Part shown: positions 15,972-25,391 of the stretch, piece by piece
Position numbering within the stretch: position 1 is the first letter of the stretch
Layout of the letters: each line of letters starts with the position of its first letter
From: JAJRPT01 sp964465945
Lineage (GTDB): Bacteria > Bacteroidota > Ignavibacteria > Kapaibacteriales > UBA2268
Reading direction: 5' to 3'
DNA length: 64,000 bases
Assembly (NCBI GenBank): GCA_964465945.1
Contig: CAYXMM010000001.1
Span: 62,001-126,000 of the forward strand
Position numbers and translations under genes: made by a program
The notes under the pieces: generated by a model
The model's database searches: none
What the model was told of the DNA's origin: nothing
Seen by the model: the letters and a program-made list of their open reading frames with translations, nothing else

Positions 15972-16259
15972 ATGGCTTTAACCCCGTTACACGATAGAGT
16001 TCTAGTAGAACCAAAAGCACCAGAAGAAACTACTGCTGGCGGAATTATTATTCCTGACACTGCAAAAGAAAAACCACAAGAAGGCACTATTATCGCTGTT
16101 GGTGGTGGAAAAATTACTGAAGATGGTAAAGTTTTACCTCTAAATGTTAAAGTTGGTGATAAAGTGCTTTTCAGCAAATATGGTGGTACTGATATCGCTG
16201 TTGATGGCAAAGATATGCTTATTATGAGAGAATCTGACATCTACGCTATCTTAAACTAA
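15972..16259 (+). CDS. groS: Co-chaperonin GroES
   Basis: A 95-residue Hsp10: MALTPLHDRVLVEPKAPEE, the mobile loop (ETTAGGIIIPDTAKEKPQEG) and GDKVLFSKYGGT. It forms the heptameric lid of the GroEL chamber. An in-frame ATG lies at 15957, but the conserved N-terminus begins at 15972, and GGGAG ahead of that ATG supports the shorter start. It leads the CIRCE-controlled operon, 40 bp upstream of groEL. Confidence 0.95.
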   Translation: MALTPLHDRVLVEPKAPEETTAGGIIIPDTAKEKPQEGTIIAVGGGKITEDGKVLPLNVKVGDKVLFSKYGGTDIAVDGKDMLIMRESDIYAILN

Positions 16260-16299
16260 TTTCTAATTTTTATAAAAACAAATAAATAGGATTTTTAAA

Positions 16300-17937
16300 A
16301 TGTCTGCAAAAATTATTACTTATGGCTCCGATGCTCGTGCATCTTTAAAAAAAGGTGTTGATAAATTAGCAAATGCTGTAAAAGTAACATTAGGACCTAA
16401 AGGTCGAAATGTAATTATTGATAAAAAATTTGGTGCACCTCTTGTAACTAAAGATGGTGTTACAGTTGCCAAAGAAATTGAATTAGAAGATTCAATCGAA
16501 AATTTAGGCGCTAATATGGTTAGAGAAGTTTCCTCTAAAACTTCTGATATCGCTGGTGATGGTACTACAACTGCAACAGTTTTAGCACAAGCAATTTATG
16601 CTGAAGGACTAAAAAACGTTACTGCTGGTGCTAATCCAATGGATTTGAAACGCGGTATCGACTTAGCAGTTGCAAAGGTAAGAGAAACTTTAGCAACAAT
16701 TTCTAAACCAGTTGAAGATAGCAAAACTATTGCTCAAGTTGGAACTATTTCTGCAAATAACGATGATGAAATCGGTAGCTTAATTGCAGAAGCAATGGAT
16801 AAAGTTGGGAAAGACGGAGTAATTACAGTTGAAGAAGCAAAAAGCACAGCAACTGAATTAGAAACAGTAGAAGGTATGCAGTTTGATAGAGGTTACTTAT
16901 CTCCTTATTTCGTTACTGATGCTGAATCAATGGAAGCAGTATTAGACGACCCATATATCTTAATTCACGACAAAAAAATAGCATCAATTAAAGATATTCT
17001 ACCCGTTTTAGAAAAAGTTTCTCAAGCAGGAAGACCTCTATTAATTATCTCTGAAGATTTAGAAGGTGAAGCTTTAGCAACTTTAGTAGTTAATAAATTA
17101 CGCGGCACATTAAGAATAGCTGCTGTTAAAGCACCTGGCTTCGGCGATAGAAGAAAAGCAATGTTAGAAGATATTGCTGTTTTAACTGGTGGAACTGTTA
17201 TTTCAGAAGAAAAAGGTTATAAACTTGATTCAGCAACATTAGCGAACTTAGGTACTGCTAAACGTGTAGTAATCGATAAAGATAACACAACTATTGTTGA
17301 TGGTAGCGGAGCAAACGACGCGATCAAAGCAAGAGTAAATGAAATCAAAAATCAAATCGACAAAACTTCTTCTGATTATGACAAAGAAAAATTACAAGAA
17401 AGATTAGCAAAACTATCTGGTGGAGTTGCAGTTCTTAAAATTGGAGCAACAACAGAAGTTGAAATGAAAGAGAAAAAAGCAAGAGTTGAAGATGCGCTTC
17501 ACGCTACAAGAGCAGCAGTTGAAGAAGGAATTGTGCCAGGTGGTGGAGTTGCGTATTTAAGAACTTTGGCATCATTAAACGACTTAAAAGGCGCAAATGA
17601 CGACCAAAATGTTGGTATCGACATCATAAGAAGAGCAATCGAAGCTCCATTGAGACAAATCGTAACAAACGCAGGTGGCGAAGCATCGGTTGTAGCAAAC
17701 GAAGTTAGAAATGGTAGCGGTGCTTATGGATACAACGCAAGAACTGACGAATACGGCGATATGTTTGCAATGGGCGTAATCGACCCAACTAAAGTAAGCC
17801 GTGTTGCCTTAGAAAATGCCGCATCTGTATCTGGATTATTGCTTACAACTGAGGCAACTATCGTAGAAAAAGAAGAAGAAAAAGCCCCAGCAATGCCTGA
17901 TATGGGTGGAATGGGCGGTATGGGCGGAATGATGTAA
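16300..17937 (+). CDS. groL: Chaperonin GroEL
   Basis: A 545-residue Hsp60 subunit. KVTLGPKGRNV (residues 28-38), GDGTTTATVLAQ (86-97) with the ATP-hydrolysis aspartate, and GGGVAYLR near residue 420 are intact. The tail ends in GGMGGMGGMM, the flexible GGM repeat inside the cavity. It folds cytosolic proteins together with GroES and is expected to be HrcA/CIRCE-regulated. A diverged copy of its last codons and its terminator occurs again at 18789-18913. Confidence 0.97.
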   Translation: MSAKIITYGSDARASLKKGVDKLANAVKVTLGPKGRNVIIDKKFGAPLVTKDGVTVAKEIELEDSIENLGANMVREVSSKTSDIAGDGTTTATVLAQAIYAEGLKNVTAGANPMDLKRGIDLAVAKVRETLATISKPVEDSKTIAQVGTISANNDDEIGSLIAEAMDKVGKDGVITVEEAKSTATELETVEGMQFDRGYLSPYFVTDAESMEAVLDDPYILIHDKKIASIKDILPVLEKVSQAGRPLLIISEDLEGEALATLVVNKLRGTLRIAAVKAPGFGDRRKAMLEDIAVLTGGTVISEEKGYKLDSATLANLGTAKRVVIDKDNTTIVDGSGANDAIKARVNEIKNQIDKTSSDYDKEKLQERLAKLSGGVAVLKIGATTEVEMKEKKARVEDALHATRAAVEEGIVPGGGVAYLRTLASLNDLKGANDDQNVGIDIIRRAIEAPLRQIVTNAGGEASVVANEVRNGSGAYGYNARTDEYGDMFAMGVIDPTKVSRVALENAASVSGLLLTTEATIVEKEEEKAPAMPDMGGMGGMGGMM

Positions 17938-17972
17938 TTCCCTTCCTCTATCTTACTTATATTTTAAAAGAG

Positions 17973-18002
17973 AAGCCGAGCATAAGTTCGGCTTTTCTTT
18001 TT
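17973..18002 (+). terminator. groEL terminator
   Basis: AAGCCGA (17973-17979) pairs with TCGGCTT (17988-17994), followed by a T-rich tail. Confidence 0.85.
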
Positions 18003-18053
18003 GCGTCTTATTATTGGTAAATTTGCATTTATTTTTAATTTATATATAAAATA

Positions 18054-18782
18054 ATGTTTAGACATAGAGGTAAAAATAGAAACTTCAAGCATAATTTAGG
18101 TATTGCAACATTACTTTCATTTGTTGCGGGGCTAGTTAATGTCGTTGGATTTCTCGCAACTTCAAAATTGACATCAAATGTAACTGGTCATTTCACCTTT
18201 ATAGTTGAAGACTTTCACAATTCTCATTATATTGAAGGACTTTTTTATTTAGTCTATGTCTTATTCTTTCTATTTGGAGCATTTTTTGCAAGCTTTATTA
18301 TTGAACTTACTAATAAAATTAACGACAAACTTATATACATCGTACCAGTCTTAACAGAATTAACAATACTAACTACTATCGGACTACTTAATGACGAGTA
18401 TATAATACAAAATCCAAATATCATTGTATGTGCATTATTATTTGCAATGGGATTACAAAACTCATTAGTTACATCAATATCAAAATCAGTAGTAAGAACA
18501 ACTCATTTAACAGGATTATTCACTGATTTAGGAATAGAGTTATCCCAGCTATTTTTCTTCAAACTCAAAGAGCAAAGAGCTATTCTTACTCGTTCAATCA
18601 ATTTACGCTTTAGCATAATAATTAGTTTTTTCATAGGTGGCATTGTTGGTGGATTTTTCTTTCTTGATTTTAAAATGAAAACACTACTCATTGCCAGTGT
18701 TTTACTTATACTTGGTTTAACACTTGATACAATATTAATAAAAATAAAATGGAAATTAAGAAAAGGTAAAATAATAAGTTAA
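18054..18782 (+). CDS. YoaK (DUF1275) family membrane protein
   Basis: A 242-residue integral membrane protein with about six helices. TLLSFVAGLVNVVGFLATSKLTSNVTGHFTF (residues ~19-49), CALLFAMGLQNSLVTSISKSVVRTTHLTGLFTDLG (~130-165) and the C-terminal helices are the diagnostic DUF1275 blocks; the NVTGH and TTHLTG signatures are both present. The transport substrate of the family is not known. It sits between groEL and a decayed second copy of the groEL 3' end, which suggests that it arrived by an insertion or duplication event. Confidence 0.85.
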   Translation: MFRHRGKNRNFKHNLGIATLLSFVAGLVNVVGFLATSKLTSNVTGHFTFIVEDFHNSHYIEGLFYLVYVLFFLFGAFFASFIIELTNKINDKLIYIVPVLTELTILTTIGLLNDEYIIQNPNIIVCALLFAMGLQNSLVTSISKSVVRTTHLTGLFTDLGIELSQLFFFKLKEQRAILTRSINLRFSIIISFFIGGIVGGFFFLDFKMKTLLIASVLLILGLTLDTILIKIKWKLRKGKIIS

Positions 18783-18788
18783 TATTTT

Positions 18789-18850
18789 TAGAACAAGAAG
18801 AAGAAAAGCCCCAGCTATGCAGATATGGGTGAAATGGGCGGTATGATGTA
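18789..18850 (+). pseudogene. Remnant of a groEL 3' end
   Basis: About 60 bp that mirror 17864-17936, the last codons of groEL: an AGAAGAAGAAAAGCCCCAGC block, then ATGGGTGAAATGGGCGG and ATGATGTAA. A one-base loss and shortening of the GGM repeat break the frame. There is no start or body, so it is a fragment, not a gene. Confidence 0.8.
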
Positions 18851-18883
18851 ATCCCCCTCTATATTTATTAGACTTTACAAGGA

Positions 18884-18913
18884 AAGCCGAGCGTAAGTTC
18901 GGCTTTTGTTTTT
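18884..18913 (+). terminator. Second copy of the groEL terminator
   Basis: AAGCCGA (18884-18890) pairs with TCGGCTT (18899-18905), followed by a T-run. Arms and loop are nearly the same as 17973-17994, so it moved with the groEL tail remnant. It now ends the yoaK transcript. Confidence 0.82.
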
Positions 18914-18999
18914 ACGCACCTAAGTTGTATGTTTAGCTGTAAATTTTTAATTTGCAATTAAATTTATTTTTTTAGTGAAAAGTTAATTGTAATTCTGAG

Positions 19000-21864
19000 A
19001 TGCAAACAAAAGAAGAAGCCTTCGATAAAATTAAATCATTAGTTGAACGGTTTGACGAACAAAAAGAGTTCTACAAAAAAGCTGATTATAATGAAACTCA
19101 AACAAGACGAGATTTCATCGACCCTTTCTGGAAACACTTGGGCTGGGATGTCGATAACGAAAACGGATATGCCGAAAACTACCGAGAAGTAATTCATGAA
19201 GATAAAATAAAAATTGGTGGAGCTACCAAAGCACCCGACTACTCCTTTCGTTTAGTTGGAGGGAAACGACTCTTTTTCCTTGAAGCGAAAAAACCAAGTG
19301 TTTATGTAAAAGATGAAATTGCACCTGCTTATCAAATTCGCAGATATGGATGGAGCGCTAAAATGGCTATCAGCGTTATTATGGATTTTGAAGAATTTGC
19401 TATTTATGACTGCACGAACAAGCCCAAGCCAACCGATAAAGCAAGTAATGGTCGTATAAAATATTTAACCTATAATGATTATCTTACAGAATTTGACTTC
19501 ATCTGGGATACTTTCAGCAAAGAGCGAGTCCTAAAAGGTAGTTTCGATAAATATATTCTTAACGATAAAAATAAAAAAGGCACTACAACCGTTGACCGTG
19601 AATTTTTGCAGTCTCTGGATAAATGGCGAGTTGATTTAGCTATTAATATAGCACTCCGTAACAAAGGGCTGGACGAAGAAGAAGTAAATTTTGTAGTTCA
19701 ACATATAATTGACCGAATTATTTTCCTACGAATTGCCGAAGATAGAAGCGTCGAACCCTACGAGAACCTGAAAGACGCAATCAAAAGTGGGGAATACTAT
19801 AAAAACCTTTTATCCCAGTTTACGATTGCAGACCAAAAGTATAATTCAGGACTATTTGATTTTACAAAAGATAAAATAAGCGACAAAATTATTATTGATA
19901 ATAAAGTTATCAAAGAGATAATTTCTGAACTCTACTACCCCATCTGTCCCTATGAATTTTCAGTTTTAAGTGTTGAAATTTTAGGTAGCGCTTACGAGCA
20001 ATTCTTAGGAAAACAAATCAAACTTTCTAAATGCGGACGTGCAAGTATCGAAGAAAAACCTGAAGTACGCAAAGCCGGTGGGGTATATTACACACCCCAA
20101 TATATTGTTGATTATATAGTAAAAAACACTCTCGGAAAATTAATCGAAGCAAAAAAACCAGAAGAAGTAAGCAAAATAAAAATAGTCGACCCTGCCTGCG
20201 GAAGTGGAAGCTTCCTAATTGGTGCTTATGAATATTTACTTAATTGGCACAAAGATTTTTATACTCAAAACGGCAAAAAATCTAAAGGTAACAAAGATAA
20301 TCCTTTAACACCAATGGGAGAACTTACAACTGCCGAAAAAAAACGCATCTTGCTTAATAATATTTATGGTGTGGATTTAGATAGCAATGCCGTCGAAGTA
20401 ACAAAACTTTCGCTCCTACTAAAATGTATGGAGGGCGAAACAAAAGAAACCATCGAAGCCCAAACCAAACTATTCCATGAACGAGTCCTGCCAACACTCG
20501 ACAACAACATTAAAAGTGGAAACTCTTTGATTGACTTGGACTATTACGATAATGAACTCGACTTCGGCGAAGAACGAAAGGTAAAACCATTTTCGTGGCA
20601 AAAAGCGTTTCCCGAAGTTTTTCAAAATGGTGGTTTCGATTGTGTGATTGGGAACCCGCCTTGGGTTGATTTAAAAGGACACCCTGCCGAACTCGTAAAG
20701 TATTATTTCAAAAAGTATTATTCAACGGAAAATAGGATAAATCTATATTCAATTTTCGTTGAAAAAAGTCTTAATATTTTAAGTGATAAAGGAATCTTTG
20801 GTTTCATCATTCCAAACTCTTTGCTATACCAAAGTTCGTATGAAAAAATGCGGCAAATTATATTAAAAGATTGGAATATAGATAATATTGTACGATTACC
20901 TGATAATGTGTTTTACAGAGTAAAAGCAGAAACAATTATTATCACAATAAATAAAACTTCAGAAGAAACTGATTGTTTAATTTATGACCGAAACGATACA
21001 ATAAATCAGATTGACAAAGAAACAGCAATAGAAAGTAAAAGTATTCGTTCTAAAGATTGGATTAATAATGAATTTTCTGTATTTGACATTTTCAGCAATG
21101 ACCAAGAAAAAAATCTCTTAAAGAAGATTGAAACCAACAAAACAGAACTTACGGAACGATGCGATTTTACTTTGGGCATTACACCTTATGATAAATACAA
21201 AGGACATACTCCTCAACAAATAACTGAAAGGGTGTTTCATTCTACTACGAAAAAAGATAATACATTTAAGCCATTGCTTGAAGGTGCAGACGTAAAACCA
21301 TATTTTATTGAGTGGGGACAGAAAGAATATATAAGTTATGGCGATTGGTTAGGGGCACCAAGGCAGACAAGATTTTTTACCAATCCGAGACTTTTGGTCA
21401 GGCAAATAGTAAGCGGAAAACCACTTCGTATTTATGCAGGTTACACAGAAGAAGAACTATATAATGTACAATCCATTTTTAATATTGTAGCAAAAGAGAA
21501 TGTTGAGATTAACTTGAAATATCTATTGGCAATCATCAATTCAAACTTAATGAATTTTTATCACGGACATAAGTATTTAGACCTTTCTAAAAACCTTTTT
21601 CAAAAAATTCTTATACAGAACTGTAAAAAACTCCCAATCAAAATGATAGACTTAAAGAACAAAAAAGAAGTTCAGCAACAAGCCGAAATAATCAAACTAG
21701 TAGATAACCTTTTACAATTAAATAAAGAAAAGCAAAGCATAACACTGCCCGAGAAAGCGGAGCAAATAAAAAACAGAATTGAACACATAGAAAACAAAAT
21801 CAACCAAATAGTCTATGCACTATACGACCTAACAGACGAAGAAATCAAAATAGTGGAGGGGTGA
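19000..21864 (+). CDS. Type IIG restriction-modification enzyme (Eco57I family, single polypeptide)
   Basis: A 954-residue protein combining restriction and modification. The N-terminal nuclease has PD at 79-80 and EAK at 95-97 (PD-(D/E)XK type). A helical connector leads to the N6-adenine methyltransferase: VYYTPQYIVDYIV, motif I DPACGSGSF (397-405) and catalytic NPPW (552-555). The C-terminal ~230 residues (LLEGADVKPYF, PRLLVRQI, LLAIINSNLMNFY) form a TaqI-C-like target recognition domain. All domains look intact. No separate specificity subunit is nearby. It sits just after the duplicated groEL tail. Confidence 0.93.
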   Translation: MQTKEEAFDKIKSLVERFDEQKEFYKKADYNETQTRRDFIDPFWKHLGWDVDNENGYAENYREVIHEDKIKIGGATKAPDYSFRLVGGKRLFFLEAKKPSVYVKDEIAPAYQIRRYGWSAKMAISVIMDFEEFAIYDCTNKPKPTDKASNGRIKYLTYNDYLTEFDFIWDTFSKERVLKGSFDKYILNDKNKKGTTTVDREFLQSLDKWRVDLAINIALRNKGLDEEEVNFVVQHIIDRIIFLRIAEDRSVEPYENLKDAIKSGEYYKNLLSQFTIADQKYNSGLFDFTKDKISDKIIIDNKVIKEIISELYYPICPYEFSVLSVEILGSAYEQFLGKQIKLSKCGRASIEEKPEVRKAGGVYYTPQYIVDYIVKNTLGKLIEAKKPEEVSKIKIVDPACGSGSFLIGAYEYLLNWHKDFYTQNGKKSKGNKDNPLTPMGELTTAEKKRILLNNIYGVDLDSNAVEVTKLSLLLKCMEGETKETIEAQTKLFHERVLPTLDNNIKSGNSLIDLDYYDNELDFGEERKVKPFSWQKAFPEVFQNGGFDCVIGNPPWVDLKGHPAELVKYYFKKYYSTENRINLYSIFVEKSLNILSDKGIFGFIIPNSLLYQSSYEKMRQIILKDWNIDNIVRLPDNVFYRVKAETIIITINKTSEETDCLIYDRNDTINQIDKETAIESKSIRSKDWINNEFSVFDIFSNDQEKNLLKKIETNKTELTERCDFTLGITPYDKYKGHTPQQITERVFHSTTKKDNTFKPLLEGADVKPYFIEWGQKEYISYGDWLGAPRQTRFFTNPRLLVRQIVSGKPLRIYAGYTEEELYNVQSIFNIVAKENVEINLKYLLAIINSNLMNFYHGHKYLDLSKNLFQKILIQNCKKLPIKMIDLKNKKEVQQQAEIIKLVDNLLQLNKEKQSITLPEKAEQIKNRIEHIENKINQIVYALYDLTDEEIKIVEG

Positions 21865-22168
21865 TGGATATATGAAACCAAAAGAAAGCAAAAAAAAAAG
21901 TATATTAGCTAAAAACCTTACTATCACTAATTATCTAATAGTTATTTTCAATTTTAATTTACTTAAGATTAATAATTTCCTCTCTTTTTTCATCTTCAAT
22001 TAACCCAACAAAGACAAAACTACCGAGTAATTGTTTATATATTATTCAATACTATAAAATTATTTGAACGATAATAACGTTGATTTTTTAATATCTGTTT
22101 GTCTTTATCGCCTTTGCAATTCTTTCTCTTTTCCTTAATTTGCAATTAATTTTTTAGGTTTTTTATTT
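21865..22168. other. Gene-free AT-rich spacer
   Basis: About 300 bp with no supported gene. Short frames after the type IIG stop (for example from 21871) have no recognisable content. A TTAATTTGCAATTAA stretch near 22135 also occurs ahead of the type IIG gene (near 18947) and may be part of a promoter. Confidence 0.5.
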
Positions 22169-23008
22169 ATGTATAAATTGTTTTTTACTATTTTAATTTT
22201 TTGCTTCTCTATGAACGCTAATGATGCTTTTAAGATTTTCGATAAAAATGGTAGCGAACAAGACTTTGAAGATATGCTTGAAAGTGCTTTGGAGAATGAA
22301 GTTATTCTTTTTGGCGAACAACACAATAACCCAATAGCACACTATTACCAAATTGAATTATTAAAAGCAATATATTCTAAAGATTCGATATTATCCGTTG
22401 GTGCAGAAATGTTTGAAAGCGACGACCAACTCGTAATAAACGAATTGTTTAGTAATAAATTAAGAATGAAAGATTTTAATAAAGAAGCAAAGGTATGGGA
22501 TAATTTTGAAACAGATTATAAGATGATATTAGAGTTTGCTTTGAATAAAAATCTTTCTTTTGTCGCCACTAATATTCCACGAAGATACGCTTCTCTGCTA
22601 TCGCGTGAGGGTGTAGAGTCAGTGATGAAATTATCTGATGAGGCGAAAAAATATATATGTCCACTACCTTTTGAGTATAATCCAGAATTACCTGCATATA
22701 AGCAAATGGAGAGTATGGGGGTTGGTCATAATATGCCATTTATTGCTCAATCTCAGGCGATAAAAGATGCAACAATGGCTTATTTTATTCACAAGAATTT
22801 TAATCATAGATTTTATCATCTAAATGGTGCTTATCACTCTAATAATTTTGAGGCAATTTATTGGTATCTGAAAAAGTTAAATCCCAATTATAAAATAATG
22901 ACAATTAGCGTAGTAGAACAAGACGATGTGGAGGATTTACTTGATATAAATAAAGGTTTGGCTGATTTTATAATTGTTGTTGATTCTGATATGCCTAAAT
23001 CTTATTAA
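22169..23008 (+). CDS. ChaN-like haem-binding uptake protein
   Basis: A 279-residue exported protein with an N-terminal signal (LFFTILIFCFSMNA). The ChaN/Tiki-like fold shows VILFGEQHNNPIAHYYQ (residues ~45-61), GAEMFESDDQ (~77-86), ATNIPRRYASLLSREG (~133-148) and the closing YHLNGAYHSNNFEAIYWYL. Family members bind haem at the outer membrane, and the GE-H pattern is conserved. A protease-like relation to Tiki proteins is known but unproven here. murI follows 17 bp downstream, so the two may share a transcript. Confidence 0.82.
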   Translation: MYKLFFTILIFCFSMNANDAFKIFDKNGSEQDFEDMLESALENEVILFGEQHNNPIAHYYQIELLKAIYSKDSILSVGAEMFESDDQLVINELFSNKLRMKDFNKEAKVWDNFETDYKMILEFALNKNLSFVATNIPRRYASLLSREGVESVMKLSDEAKKYICPLPFEYNPELPAYKQMESMGVGHNMPFIAQSQAIKDATMAYFIHKNFNHRFYHLNGAYHSNNFEAIYWYLKKLNPNYKIMTISVVEQDDVEDLLDINKGLADFIIVVDSDMPKSY

Positions 23009-23025
23009 ACAAGGAAAATTAATTA

Positions 23026-23796
23026 ATGAATAAAATTGGTGTTTTTGACTCTGGGTTAGGCGGACTAACCGTTTTGAAGCATTTATTAATAGACCACCCG
23101 AATGAAGATTTTATCTATTTAGGTGATAACGCAAGAGTACCCTATGGGAATAAATCCGAAGCAACAATACTGAAATATACGGAACAAGCAGTTGAGTTTT
23201 TAATTGCAAATGGAGTTAATGTTATTGTAATTGCATGTAATACGTCATCAGCAATCGCATTAGAATCGTTAAAATCTAAATACTCTAAAATAAAATTCAT
23301 TGGAATGATTAAACCAGCCGCAAAGGCGGCTTCTCGGCTATCTAACTCGAAGTCAATCGGAGTAATAGGAACTCAAGCAACAGTACGAAGTAATTCATAT
23401 ATTAAAGAAATTTTATCTTATGGTGAGTTTAATGTTTTCACAAAAGCCACACCGCTATTTGTTCCTTTTGTTGAAGCAGGAATGATTACTCATAAAGCAG
23501 TAGATTTAATAATTGAAGAGTATTTGCAAGAGTTGAAAGGCAAAGTTGATACTTTAATCCTTGCTTGCACGCATTATCCTTTTTTAATTGATGGAATAAA
23601 GAATTATTTAGGTGAAGAAGTTAAAATAATTGATACTGGATATTATTCTTCTAAGGAATTAGATAGCGAAAAAGAAGTCAGGAACAGAAAAGTCGAGTAT
23701 TTTGTAACCGATTCACCAAATGATTTTATTTCAATAGCAGAAAAATATTTGAATTTACAAATAAATAATATTTCAAACGTGAGTATTGGGGAGTAG
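23026..23796 (+). CDS. murI: Glutamate racemase
   Basis: A 256-residue enzyme making D-glutamate for peptidoglycan. The acid-base cysteines are Cys71 (ACNTSSA) and Cys181 (ACTHYPFL), with Asp8 in FDSGLGGLTV and His183 next to the second cysteine. YLGDNARVPYG (31-41) is the substrate loop. Length and motifs are complete. Confidence 0.95.
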   Translation: MNKIGVFDSGLGGLTVLKHLLIDHPNEDFIYLGDNARVPYGNKSEATILKYTEQAVEFLIANGVNVIVIACNTSSAIALESLKSKYSKIKFIGMIKPAAKAASRLSNSKSIGVIGTQATVRSNSYIKEILSYGEFNVFTKATPLFVPFVEAGMITHKAVDLIIEEYLQELKGKVDTLILACTHYPFLIDGIKNYLGEEVKIIDTGYYSSKELDSEKEVRNRKVEYFVTDSPNDFISIAEKYLNLQINNISNVSIGE

Positions 23797-23864
23797 AGGT
23801 AGGATACTTTTTTTTTCTACAAACTTTTTTATACTTTTGTAAATTAATTAATTACGGAGTTTTT

Positions 23865-24434
23865 ATGAAATATTTTGTTTTAGTCATTTTATCAAGTCTA
23901 TTTACATCTTGTAATTTAGAAAATATAGAGAATAAACTCAATAAAACATCAATAAGGAAACAATTTGTTTACGAAATTTCCGATAATGTTTATAACTCTA
24001 AAGATATTATAAAATTTGAGATAAAAGAAAATTATTCGCTTTGGAATGATAGTTATACTTTTATTGATGAAAACAAGAGTTTTCGTAATAAATATAAAAA
24101 TTCTGATGATATTTTTATTAAAAATAGATTAATAGAAATTGCTCGTAAGTTTTATATGTTGAAAAATTCTTTAGATTTATCAAAAGCTTCAATTTTTAAT
24201 ATTGAAATTTTTAATTTAGATAAAGATGAAGTTCAAATCCCCGCAGTGAATAATGCTCATATTGAAAAAATTACCTTAATAAACAACAAACAAATATTTC
24301 ATTTAAAGGGACAAGAAATGATTAATGATATTACCTTTGAAGCAACATACTTATATAGCATTAATGATGGGTTCATAGAGGTTGAATTAAAAAATGGGAA
24401 TGAAATTTATAAAATAAATTTAGTAAATAATTAA
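23865..24434 (+). CDS. Lipoprotein of unknown function
   Basis: A 189-residue protein with a signal peptide and lipobox LFTSC (Cys at residue 16). The body is rich in Asn, Lys and Ile with no family I recognise; it looks like mixed helix and strand (FRNKYKNSDDIFIKNRLIEIARKFYML, then FEATYLYSINDGFIEVEL). A TACTTTTG box at 23832-23839 fits the Bacteroidota -7 element. The beta-barrel gene follows after 15 bp, so they probably form one envelope operon. Confidence 0.6.
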   Translation: MKYFVLVILSSLFTSCNLENIENKLNKTSIRKQFVYEISDNVYNSKDIIKFEIKENYSLWNDSYTFIDENKSFRNKYKNSDDIFIKNRLIEIARKFYMLKNSLDLSKASIFNIEIFNLDKDEVQIPAVNNAHIEKITLINNKQIFHLKGQEMINDITFEATYLYSINDGFIEVELKNGNEIYKINLVNN

Positions 24435-24449
24435 AGGAAATAAACCTAA

Positions 24450-25391
24450 TTGAATAAAATAATTGTAATTTTTTTAATTTTTATAACTTATGATGCATAC
24501 TCACAGTATTCAGCCGATGCTGGATTAAACTCTATAATTATGAATAAAAATGATAAAGAGTCAAATTGTAATTATAATTATGCTATTGGGTTAGGTGTAG
24601 GTGAAAATAATGTTATTTTAAATAGTTACAAAATGACTCTTTTTTATTCGCCATTAGATAAAATGACTTTCTTTATTGGACTACCCTTTTCAGTTGTAAG
24701 TGGTGATTTAGGAAAGCAAACAGGGGTTGGTGATTTAGATTTAGGTATCCAATATTCACTTGAGTTGGAAAATAAACATAAAATAAGATACTCAATGTCG
24801 TTAAAGTCATCATTAGATAGAGATGCACGATATAAAATTTTCCCTTCTGGAATTGCCGAACCTTTACCAATGGTTTATCATCCAAGTTTAGGAAATGATA
24901 ATCTAATTATTGTAATAAATTACTTGTTCGACAAGTGGGATATCGCCGGAGGAGTATTAATTCCATTTTCACAGCCAGCCAAAAATAAATATGTCTCAAG
25001 TCAAGACTTAAAAAACACAATAGTACCTTACATTTTCGATAGTTACACTTCTTCTGCCGGATTAACTCGTGGAACAGATATTATGCTGAAAGCCAGTAGA
25101 GAGGTTTATAAAAACGATAAATTTACTATCAACGCAGGCGTTAACCCTATTTATAGATTAGGAAATAGCAAAATTGAATTTACAGAAAATGGAGTTGTAA
25201 AAAATTTGGAAGTAGAAAATAGTGGTGGATTATGCTTAAATCTATTTGGAAGTATCGATTATTCTTTGAATAGCGAAAACTATTTAACTTTTTCACTTGG
25301 ACTTCCTGTTTTGAAACGCGAGAATCCTAATGATGGCTTATATCGAATGTTTCAGAGTAATTTATCAATAACAGGAAATATTCTTAAATAA
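24450..25391 (+). CDS. Outer-membrane beta-barrel protein
   Basis: A 313-residue protein starting at a TTG (LNKIIVIFLIFITYDAYSQ, a signal peptide with cleavage near AYSQ). Alternating hydrophobic strands (YKMTLFYSPLDKMTFFIGLPFSV, GDLDLGIQYSLEL, WDIAGGVLIPF) end in SNLSITGNILK. The pattern GVGDLDLGIQY is like transporter/MetA-pathway phenol-degradation type barrels. The cargo is unknown. The end overlaps the convergent small gene by 8 bp. Confidence 0.65.
   Translation: MNKIIVIFLIFITYDAYSQYSADAGLNSIIMNKNDKESNCNYNYAIGLGVGENNVILNSYKMTLFYSPLDKMTFFIGLPFSVVSGDLGKQTGVGDLDLGIQYSLELENKHKIRYSMSLKSSLDRDARYKIFPSGIAEPLPMVYHPSLGNDNLIIVINYLFDKWDIAGGVLIPFSQPAKNKYVSSQDLKNTIVPYIFDSYTSSAGLTRGTDIMLKASREVYKNDKFTINAGVNPIYRLGNSKIEFTENGVVKNLEVENSGGLCLNLFGSIDYSLNSENYLTFSLGLPVLKRENPNDGLYRMFQSNLSITGNILK

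Noticed and set aside
18054..18782. The YoaK-family protein as a groESL operon member
   Set aside because: A clear groEL terminator lies between them, and the second groEL tail downstream shows that this is an insertion, not an ancient operon.
21865..22168. A ~43-codon gene following the type IIG enzyme
   Set aside because: The frame is lysine-rich noise over an A-run, with no homology, ribosome-binding site or coding bias.
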